From Bacteroidales bacterium (GTDB lineage Bacteria; Bacteroidota; Bacteroidia; Bacteroidales; UBA932), in NCBI GenBank assembly GCA_017451395.1, contig JAFSPR010000097.1, positions 1-49,777 on the forward strand: a stretch of DNA of 49,777 nt. Reading direction: 5' to 3'. The notes beneath the pieces are model-generated. The model saw nothing but the letters and a program-made list of their open reading frames with translations. It ran no database searches and was not told the DNA's origin. Numbering within the stretch: position 1 is the stretch's first letter; every line of letters starts with the position of its first letter. This document shows, piece by piece, positions 16,929 through 23,396 of the stretch. Both the position numbers and the translations under genes were made by a program.

Positions 16929-17855
16929 TCAGAGTTTCTTAATCGGCATGTGGAGATATTTGCCAATTTGCTCAGACGGGGCGCGAGTCTGCTTTCTGAG
17001 AAGAAGGAACAGTTCATATTTGCGGTCCATATCATATGACAGGATATCGTGAATATCATTTACCCCGCACTCCCGCAGAATGATACCTGTCATCTGATTA
17101 TAGTACGCATCGGACTTTCCCACAAAGGGTTCGTTCAGGTCATATTCGCTGCCTGTGGTTGAGTGGATGGCCGTAAGCATAGCCCTGTAGTTGCCGTCAA
17201 AATAACTCAAGGCCGTGTCATAGTCAATGACATTGTATTTTGAAATGATATAATCTGTGAGTTGAAGGGACTCCCGCCTGTCAAGTTTTCTGAAAAAACG
17301 CCTTAACCTGGCATAATTGAGTGGCCGATCGGCATTCCTCAGTCCGTCAACCTCATCCAGGACCCGCCTCAAGGACTGGCTGGCTTTATCCTTAACCAAC
17401 TTTTCAGAGAAAGGATGATCGCATTCGGCATAGGCCAGGAAAGTCCATCTGTACTCTTCGGCCTTTCCCGCCAGTTGACGCTCAACAGGATTGTTGGCAA
17501 TGTATATGATGTTTGACCTGGCCTTTTTGGCACCAACCTTAGGAGCACTTCCAAACGGATGTCGGAAATAATCTCCTCTCCTGTGACATGCCACGTTGTG
17601 CTCAACGGCAAAATCGTGAGCATATTCTGACATAAATGCCGATAATGTTTTCTTCTGCGATGTAACAACTGACAAGTGCACGTGATCCGGCATAGGGCAC
17701 ATCGCCAGAATGGTCACCTTATGTTTCCTTGCCTTAGTACAAACAATGGTAAACCAGACAAGATAATCACGAACGGTATAAAAAATCACACCGTTATCCT
17801 CTGCCCGATGGTAACAGTGGTTTACAATATCTCTGTAATACTTGCGTCGTCCCAT
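16929..17855 (-). CDS. REP-associated tyrosine transposase (RAYT), IS200-like
   Basis: A 308-residue Y1-transposase-like protein. The HUH motif is at His58-Val-His60 in CPMPDHVHLSV. The catalytic tyrosine is Tyr118 in NIIYIANNPVERQL, followed by the EEYRWTFLAY block usual for RAYTs. The C-terminal ~190 residues are not found in simple IS200 transposases and end in a helix-turn-helix-like stretch (TRAPSEQIGKYLHMP), as in many RAYTs. By family knowledge such proteins cut and join single-stranded REP hairpins and are usually single-copy and vertically kept. I chose the ATG at 17855; a GTG four codons upstream is the alternative, with AATCTTTG as a weak -7 box just before it. It is flanked by degenerate repeats on both sides and lacks IS-type ends, which supports a domesticated RAYT. 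Confidence 0.88.
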   Translation of the reverse strand: MGRRKYYRDIVNHCYHRAEDNGVIFYTVRDYLVWFTIVCTKARKHKVTILAMCPMPDHVHLSVVTSQKKTLSAFMSEYAHDFAVEHNVACHRRGDYFRHPFGSAPKVGAKKARSNIIYIANNPVERQLAGKAEEYRWTFLAYAECDHPFSEKLVKDKASQSLRRVLDEVDGLRNADRPLNYARLRRFFRKLDRRESLQLTDYIISKYNVIDYDTALSYFDGNYRAMLTAIHSTTGSEYDLNEPFVGKSDAYYNQMTGIILRECGVNDIHDILSYDMDRKYELFLLLRKQTRAPSEQIGKYLHMPIKKL

Positions 17856-17950
17856 AGCTTTTTTCACAAAGATTGCAACGGGGAGCGGAAATTGAAAAAA
17901 ATCTGACGAATAAGGTGGCCCGCCCCAGTCTGGCGGATATCAACCTGAAA

Positions 17951-17997
17951 ATCAGCGGGTTACAAGAGCACGATTAAGCGCTGCGCACAAGCAGATT
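17951..17997 (+). repeat. RAYT-flanking repeat, right copy 1
   Basis: Begins ATCAGCGGGTTACA and ends GCGCACAAGCAGATT. It shares CGGGTTAC with the left side of the GTGCAC hairpin at 39209 (ACGGGTTACGC), which links the RAYT flanks to the hairpin family. Confidence 0.55.
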
Positions 17998-18115
17998 GGC
18001 GTAAGTTACTGAAATTCACAATGTTAACGAAGGATGAAAAATCACGTCTTGATACGGGCCGATTAAAAGACGGGCTGAAACTCAAATACCCGGCCTGGCG
18101 CCTAAGTCACACGCT

Positions 18116-18162
18116 ATCAACACCTTACAAGATTCTGATTGGACGGTATGCACAAGCAGATT
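18116..18162 (+). repeat. RAYT-flanking repeat, right copy 2
   Basis: ATCAACACCTTACA, then TCTGATTGG, then TGCACAAGCAGATT: block order and spacing match the left copy at 16829 and partly the copy at 17951. Confidence 0.55.
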
Positions 18163-18222
18163 TCTGTAATTGTTTGATTGTGAGGCCGATGAGCGCCAGG
18201 TGGAACAATGCGCATTTTTAGC

Positions 18223-18230
18223 TATATTTG
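18223..18230 (+). promoter_or_regulatory. -7 promoter element of the aminopeptidase P gene
   Basis: TATATTTG, a perfect TAnnTTTG match, 17 bases before the chosen ATG at 18248. It rules out longer in-frame starts upstream of it. Confidence 0.7.
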
Positions 18231-18247
18231 TAGAAAATCGGTTCAAT

Positions 18248-20062
18248 ATGGCAGAAAACATCTACAGGTACAGGGAAAGGATTGAGGCCGCGAGGGCGCT
18301 GATGCGCTCAAACGGCTGGGATATCCTCATCATCACCGGAACGGACCCTCACGGGAGCGAGTACATTGCGCCCCGCTGGCAGCAGGTAGCCTGGCTTTCC
18401 GGGTTCACCGGGGAGGCCGGGGACATTGTGATAACAATGGACCACGCCGGCCTGTGGACGGACACCCGCTATTTCATCCAGGCAAGCCGTCAACTCTCCG
18501 GAACAGGCGTTGAACTCCATAAGATGCGCGTCCCGGAGCAGGTCCCCATCCCCCAGTGGATAGCGTCCCTGGGGCTTGACGAACCCGTAATTGCCGTGGA
18601 CGCGCTCTGCCAGAGCGTCGCCGCCGTGCGGGAGCTGCAGGAGGCGGTGCCATCGGCCATAATTGTGCCGGTTCCGGACATAATAGGGCCGCTTTGGCAG
18701 GACAGGCCTGGAGTTCCGTCAACGCCCATCATCACCCTTGGAGAAGACCTTGTAGGAGAGAGCCGGGAGTCAAAGATTGGCCGTCTTCGCAAATGGCTTG
18801 TCCTTCAGGGGGCCGATGCAATCCTCCTCACCGCCCTTGACGAGATTGCCTGGCTTCTCAACGTCCGCGGACAGGACATAGACTACAACCCCTATGTGAT
18901 ATCATACCTTCTGGTGTCCCTGGAGGATGTCCAGTGGTTTGTGCGGAAAGACGCCTTCGAGGACCCGGATTCAGAGACCCAGGCCAGTTTTGAGGAACTT
19001 GAGGCCGATGGAATAGCCATCAGGGACTATTCAGACGTGAATTTCACCCTGGCTTCACTGCGTCTTGACGGGATGGACAAGATATGCGTGGATCCTTCCG
19101 GAATAAGTCATGCCTTAAGGGATGCCATAGATGACGGAGACCTTCTCCCGGAGGTCATAGAAACGGCATCTCCAGTCCCGCTCTGGAAGGCCGTGAAGAA
19201 TCAGGTGGAGATAGACGGGATGAGGGAGGCCCACATTGAAGACGGCCTTGCCGTGGAGCAGTTCCTCTACTGGGTGGAGCAGCACGCCGGCCGTGTTACC
19301 GAGTGGGAGGCCGCCTGTGAACTGGGCCGATTGCGGGCTCAGATTCCCGGCTACCGGGGGGACAGTTTTGAGACTATATCGGCCTATGGGGAAGGTGCGG
19401 CCCTGCCTCATTACATAACGCCGGCAGAGGGCTCCTCCTTACTTGAAGCCCGAGGCCTGTACCTTGTGGACTCCGGCGGGCAGTACCTCTTTGGGACCAC
19501 CGATATCACGCGTACGGTGCCCCTGGGGCCTTGTACGCCGCTCGAAATTGAAGATTATACGCTGGTACTGAAAGGGCACATCGGCCTTGCGATGGCCGTT
19601 TTTCCTGCTGGCACCGCCGGCTGCCAGATAGATGCCCTTGCGCGTGAGCCGCTGTGGAGGGCGCGCCGTAACTTCGGGCACGGAACTGGGCACGGCGTTG
19701 GCTTTTTCCTTGGCGTGCACGAGGGCCCTCAGGACATCCGCCAGAACTTCAACTCCCAGGCCCTTCTGCCCGGAATGATCCTTTCCGACGAACCCGGTAT
19801 CTACCGGGAGGGAATGCACGGCGTGCGCCACGAAAACCTTGTGCTGGTGCGTCGTCTGGGAGACAACGAATTTGGCTCCTGGCTGGGTTTCGAGCCTCTG
19901 ACCCTGTGCCACTTTGACACGTCCTGCCTGGATGTTTCTCTGTTATCGGCCGATGAAATTGAGTGGCTCAACGCCTACAACAGGCACGTTTATGAAGTGC
20001 TGAGCCCCCGCCTCCCTGAAGAGGTTGCGCAATGGCTGCGCGTCAAGACCGGGCCCGTTTAA
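18248..20062 (+). CDS. pepP: Xaa-Pro aminopeptidase (aminopeptidase P), M24B
   Basis: A 604-residue cytoplasmic metallopeptidase that removes the N-terminal residue before proline. It starts at MAENIYRYRERIEAARALM because the -7 box lies just upstream. It has the three-domain layout of the long, eukaryote-like aminopeptidase P: two creatinase-like N-terminal domains (~1-300) and the pita-bread catalytic domain. The metal ligands are all visible: Asp in LVDSGGQY, Asp in GTTDITRT, His in GHGTGHGVGFFLGVHEGP, Glu in SDEPGIY and Glu in GVRHENL. The C-terminal tail (LGFEPLTLCHFDTSCLDVSL, then EIEWLNAYNRHVYEVLSP) is also family-typical. It stands alone, with its own promoter and ~100 bases before the next gene. 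Confidence 0.95.
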   Translation: MAENIYRYRERIEAARALMRSNGWDILIITGTDPHGSEYIAPRWQQVAWLSGFTGEAGDIVITMDHAGLWTDTRYFIQASRQLSGTGVELHKMRVPEQVPIPQWIASLGLDEPVIAVDALCQSVAAVRELQEAVPSAIIVPVPDIIGPLWQDRPGVPSTPIITLGEDLVGESRESKIGRLRKWLVLQGADAILLTALDEIAWLLNVRGQDIDYNPYVISYLLVSLEDVQWFVRKDAFEDPDSETQASFEELEADGIAIRDYSDVNFTLASLRLDGMDKICVDPSGISHALRDAIDDGDLLPEVIETASPVPLWKAVKNQVEIDGMREAHIEDGLAVEQFLYWVEQHAGRVTEWEAACELGRLRAQIPGYRGDSFETISAYGEGAALPHYITPAEGSSLLEARGLYLVDSGGQYLFGTTDITRTVPLGPCTPLEIEDYTLVLKGHIGLAMAVFPAGTAGCQIDALAREPLWRARRNFGHGTGHGVGFFLGVHEGPQDIRQNFNSQALLPGMILSDEPGIYREGMHGVRHENLVLVRRLGDNEFGSWLGFEPLTLCHFDTSCLDVSLLSADEIEWLNAYNRHVYEVLSPRLPEEVAQWLRVKTGPV

Positions 20063-20133
20063 TCATACTGCCGGCCGACGGAAAGAATGGCACGAAATTA
20101 GCGGCTTTTCATAGATAATACCGTTTTTTTATG

Positions 20134-20141
20134 TAAGTTTG
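20134..20141 (+). promoter_or_regulatory. -7 promoter element of the hemW operon
   Basis: TAAGTTTG matches TAnnTTTG and lies 25 bases before the ATG at 20166. The upstream stretch is AT-rich. It probably drives the tightly packed genes up to 22842. Confidence 0.65.
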
Positions 20142-20165
20142 TACAAATAAACATTGAATACTACT

Positions 20166-21080
20166 ATGGCAAACGAAGATCCCCTTGAGAGAATCGAGCG
20201 CGAAGAGCGCGAACGTAAAGAAAAGAAAGGACCCCGCACGGTTATGACCATCCTGGCCTGCGTTGCGGCCGCACTTGCCCTTGTGCTGGGCTATATGCTC
20301 TATCAGAGGAGCACCCTTGTGAAGGCCCTGGAGAGTGAAAAGACGGAACTTGCGCAGCAGATGAAAGACCTCCAGAGCGATTTCTCGCAGTTAAGTTCTG
20401 ATTACGACTCCATCAACAGCCAGTTGGACACTTCCCGTGAGCAGGTTGCAATGCTCATCGAGAAACTGAGCAAGACGGAAGCCACCAACCGCGCAAAGAT
20501 CCGCCAGTATGAGAAGGAACTGGGCACCCTCCGTACCATTATGAAGGGCTACATAGTCCAGATTGACTCCCTCAACACCCTCAACAAGAAACTCACCGCA
20601 GACGCCGCAGCAGCACGCCGTGAGGCCGCCGAGGCCCGCACCGCCAACGAGGAACTCACCCAGCAGGTGGAGCATCTCTCAACCCAGGTGAGCGCCGGAA
20701 AGGTGCTCAAGGCCCGCGCAATCTCCCTCACCGGCTACTACAGCAACAACAAGCCCGGAGACCGCCACAGCCGCGTGGACTATATGGTGGCTGGCCTCAC
20801 GCTGGTTGAGAATTCCCTCGCAGACCGCGGCCCGCTTCGCGTCTATGTCCGCGTAAAGGATCCCGAGGGCATCCTCCTTATGAACAACGAGTCCACGGAA
20901 TTCTCCGTGAATGGTACGGTCCTCCAGGCCACCGCTTCCCGTGAGGTGGACTACGAGGGCGCGGAGGTGGACCTCTCCATCTACATCAATGACATTGAGG
21001 AATATGTAAAGGGCGTCTACACCCTGGAAGTGTACACGGAAAAGAGCCTCCTTGGCAAGGCCGAATGTATGCTCCGCTAG
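20166..21080 (+). CDS. Membrane-anchored coiled-coil protein, function unknown
   Basis: A 304-residue protein. The N-terminal ~24 residues are highly charged (RIEREERERKEKKGPR), then one membrane helix (~25-46, TVMTILACVAAALALVLGYM). A long coiled coil (~50-175) is rich in Glu, Gln and Lys heptads. The C-terminal ~110 residues are a compact beta-rich domain (RVDYMVAGLTLVEN, RVYVRVKDPEGILL, then VYTLEVYTE) that looks like an all-beta fold with matched strands. Orientation is probably coiled coil and beta domain outside the inner membrane. I recognise this as a type common in Bacteroidales but know no function. I start at the second in-frame ATG (20166), after the -7 box. hemW begins one base after its stop. 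Confidence 0.8.
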   Translation: MANEDPLERIEREERERKEKKGPRTVMTILACVAAALALVLGYMLYQRSTLVKALESEKTELAQQMKDLQSDFSQLSSDYDSINSQLDTSREQVAMLIEKLSKTEATNRAKIRQYEKELGTLRTIMKGYIVQIDSLNTLNKKLTADAAAARREAAEARTANEELTQQVEHLSTQVSAGKVLKARAISLTGYYSNNKPGDRHSRVDYMVAGLTLVENSLADRGPLRVYVRVKDPEGILLMNNESTEFSVNGTVLQATASREVDYEGAEVDLSIYINDIEEYVKGVYTLEVYTEKSLLGKAECMLR

Positions 21081-21081
21081 T

Positions 21082-22158
21082 ATGATCTACATTCACGTCC
21101 CCTTCTGCAAAAGTTTTTGCACCTACTGCGATTTCTTCCGGGAAATCCCGCAGGAAGGTGCATTTGACACGTACACCCGCCTGGTGTGTGAGGAGATAAA
21201 AAGCCGATGCAAGGAGATGGATGACTCCCTTCACACCCTGTATTTTGGCGGCGGAACGCCATCCGTGCTTCCGCTGTCAAACCTTACAAAGATACTCCTC
21301 GCCCTTGAGGAATGCGGCCACGGCGGTCCTTACACGGAATTCACTATGGAGGTGAATCCGGAGGATATAGTGGAGAAGGGACTTCCCTACCTCCAGAGCC
21401 TGAGGATGCTGGGATGTAACCGCATCAGTATTGGCATCCAGTCACTGGACGACGACCTCCTTCAGTGGATGAACCGCCGGCATAATGCGGAGCACGCCGT
21501 GAGGGCCGTCCGGATGGCAAGGGAATCAGGGTTTGAGAACATAAGCGTTGACCTTATCTTCGGGCTTTCAAACCTCAGGGACGATGTCTGGGAGCGCACC
21601 ATAGACCACACCCTGGAACTTAAGCCGGAGCATATCTCCTGCTACCAACTCACCGTGGAAGGAGACAGCGTCCTTGCCCACAGGCTGGAGGCCGGAGAAT
21701 ATGAAGAAGCGCAGGAGGAGCAGTGCGCAAGGCAGTACAACCTGCTCTGCCACAAACTCCACGCGGCAGGGTACAACCACTATGAGATCTCCAACTTTGC
21801 AAAGCCGGGGTTTGAGGCAAAGCACAACGGCGGTTACTGGCAGCGGCGGCCCTATGTTGGGCTTGGTCCGTCGGCCCACTCCTTCAGCGGAAGGGGCCGC
21901 AGTTGGAACAGCAACGACATCTCCGGCTATACCCGCACGGAGGAAGCCCTGAGCGTAGAGGACGAGATAGTGGAAACCCTTATGCTGAGCCTCCGCACCG
22001 CACACGGGGCAGACGCTGAATTCCTGGAAGCCAACTGCAAGGCCGCCGATATCCAGCGCCTCATAGGGGAAGGGGCCCTCACAAAGGCCGGGAGGCGTTA
22101 CCGCATCCCGGAAAACCGGTTTTTTGTAAGTGACGAGATAATAAGGGAACTGATATGA
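21082..22158 (+). CDS. hemW: HemW-like radical SAM haem chaperone
   Basis: A 358-residue radical SAM protein. HemW proteins bind haem and a 4Fe-4S cluster and are thought to deliver haem to respiratory enzymes; many genomes still call them oxygen-independent coproporphyrinogen oxidase. The cluster motif is Cys9-X3-Cys13-X2-Cys16 in PFCKSFCTYCDF. The four-cysteine pattern of true HemN is missing, which favours HemW. Further family blocks are YFGGGTPSVLPLSNL, TMEVNPEDI, ISIGIQSLDDDLLQWMNRRH, SVDLIFGLSNL and YEISNFAKPG. The C-terminal domain starts near 290. It is packed between the coiled-coil gene (1-base gap) and a small membrane protein gene (4-base ATGA overlap). Confidence 0.93.
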   Translation: MIYIHVPFCKSFCTYCDFFREIPQEGAFDTYTRLVCEEIKSRCKEMDDSLHTLYFGGGTPSVLPLSNLTKILLALEECGHGGPYTEFTMEVNPEDIVEKGLPYLQSLRMLGCNRISIGIQSLDDDLLQWMNRRHNAEHAVRAVRMARESGFENISVDLIFGLSNLRDDVWERTIDHTLELKPEHISCYQLTVEGDSVLAHRLEAGEYEEAQEEQCARQYNLLCHKLHAAGYNHYEISNFAKPGFEAKHNGGYWQRRPYVGLGPSAHSFSGRGRSWNSNDISGYTRTEEALSVEDEIVETLMLSLRTAHGADAEFLEANCKAADIQRLIGEGALTKAGRRYRIPENRFFVSDEIIRELI

Positions 22159-22625
22159 CGTATTTAAGAAGAGCGGCAAAGTACTTTGTCCAGATAACCA
22201 TAATATTTGTCCTCATCATCGGAATCCTGATGCTTTCAGGGATGGTGTCCAAGGATGTCGCCGTGGCTTTCCGCAACGGCTGGCAGTCAATCTGGATGAT
22301 CCTTGCCCTGTTTGCCGCAATGAGCCTGGCGTATCCCTTCTTCGGATACGGAAAACGTAAAATCCACGCAAACGGGGATCCCGCCCCTATGTGGGAGAAG
22401 ATTGACGAGGCCCTGGAGGCAAGGGGCTATGTGTTTTCCGGAAACACGGAAAACGGCGGCCGGAAATACCATCTTGGCAACACCCTCAACAGGGTGGCGC
22501 ACCTTTGGGAAGACACCCTCACCATAGAATCCGTCCTTGGCGGCTTTGAGATAGAGGGCCTCGTCAGGGACCTCTCCCGCGCCGTTATGACTATAGACCG
22601 TAAAATTAACGATTATGGAGACTGA
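22155..22625 (+). CDS. Small two-helix membrane protein, function unknown
   Basis: A 156-residue protein with two membrane helices near the N-terminus (~12-31 and ~46-64), followed by a ~90-residue soluble domain (KIDEALEARGYVFSGNTENG, then LWEDTLTIESVLGGFEIEG). It overlaps hemW by 4 bases (ATGA) and the next gene by 11 bases, so all three are translationally linked. I do not recognise a named family; similar short genes beside hemW are common in Bacteroidales. No function is proposed. Confidence 0.8.
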   Translation: MTYLRRAAKYFVQITIIFVLIIGILMLSGMVSKDVAVAFRNGWQSIWMILALFAAMSLAYPFFGYGKRKIHANGDPAPMWEKIDEALEARGYVFSGNTENGGRKYHLGNTLNRVAHLWEDTLTIESVLGGFEIEGLVRDLSRAVMTIDRKINDYGD

Positions 22626-22842
22626 TAAACAGAGTTTCAAGACAGTAGCCACCTTCACGGACAAGGTTATGGCCGATATGTGCGTAGCAATGCTTGGAGA
22701 CAACGGCATCCCTGCCGGAGTCTTCGGGGCAGACTCCTCATACCCGTCCCTGAGTTTTGCCAGGAACATTGAGGTGAAGGTGAATGAAAGCGACTACGAG
22801 GCCGCAATGAGCATTTTGGCGGCTTCCGACAAGGCGGAGTAG
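22615..22842 (+). CDS. DUF2007-type small protein
   Basis: A 75-residue soluble protein with a ferredoxin-like pattern: VATFTDKVMADMCVAMLGDN at the start, then GIPAGVFGADSSY, then IEVKVNESDYEAAMSIL at the end. This matches DUF2007 (putative signal-transducing protein), whose members are short and have exactly this order of blocks. The molecular role is unknown. Its start lies inside the upstream gene (11-base overlap). Its last 49 bases overlap the end of the convergent DUF3109 gene, so the two stop codons lie inside each other's reading frames. Confidence 0.82.
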   Translation: METDKQSFKTVATFTDKVMADMCVAMLGDNGIPAGVFGADSSYPSLSFARNIEVKVNESDYEAAMSILAASDKAE

Positions 22843-23396
22843 AACTCCTCCCCAAACGCATCCGTAAGCGGCCCGCGGAGAAATTCGTACACACGGATTC
22901 CTTCGCGGCGCCCTTTTTCATAGGCATCCCTGCAGATATGCCAGCGGTGAAGGTTGAGTCCCACCCTTCCGCCGCCTAGGTCCACCACGCGGATGGGATA
23001 GAGAGAGCAGGAAATGGGCTTCCGGAATGTCCCGAGGCCCTTGCAGAACTGGCGCTCAATGGCGCAGAAGCAACTTCCATCGGCCTCAAAATGGCAATAG
23101 GCACATTCCTCGGAGCCGGGGACGACGGGCGTGACAAGGTCTCCGTCACGGTCGATTTCAAAAAAACCCTTGGCTTCTACGGCCGCCCTGCCTTTTTCCG
23201 TCATAAGCGGGGAATATATCTCATAATTGGCCTCCAGCGGTTCCAGTTCCTCTTCCTTAAGGGGAGCGCCGCTGTCTCCTATTATGCAGCAGCAGCCCTT
23301 GCACACGGGATAGTCGCAGGCAAAAAACTCCAGGATGACATCCTCTGAAACAAGGACGTCACCAATCTCTATTATGGTTCCGAAAGCGCTGCTCAT
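22794..23396 (-). CDS. DUF3109 family cysteine-rich protein
   Basis: A 200-residue protein with many cysteines in metal-site-like clusters: CDYPVCKGCCCIIGDSGAPL near the N-terminus, then CAYCHFEADGSCFCAIE, CKG and ISCSLYPIRV. The order and spacing match DUF3109, which is related to the zinc/iron-chelating YkgJ-type domain; the function is unknown. The first ~25 residues (GTIIEIGDVLVSEDVILEFF) are the usual family start. It follows the M16-like gene with a 4-base overlap and runs convergent with, and 49 bases into, the DUF2007 gene. Confidence 0.88.
   Translation of the reverse strand: MSSAFGTIIEIGDVLVSEDVILEFFACDYPVCKGCCCIIGDSGAPLKEEELEPLEANYEIYSPLMTEKGRAAVEAKGFFEIDRDGDLVTPVVPGSEECAYCHFEADGSCFCAIERQFCKGLGTFRKPISCSLYPIRVVDLGGGRVGLNLHRWHICRDAYEKGRREGIRVYEFLRGPLTDAFGEEFYSALSEAAKMLIAAS

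Larger units (their letters stand above)
17856..18247. other. Non-coding flank right of the RAYT gene
   Basis: About 390 bases without a convincing gene. It contains two degenerate repeats (17951-17997 and 18116-18162) matching the one left of the transposase gene, two GGCCGAT copies (18058, 18183), and the promoter of the aminopeptidase gene near its right end. Confidence 0.6.
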
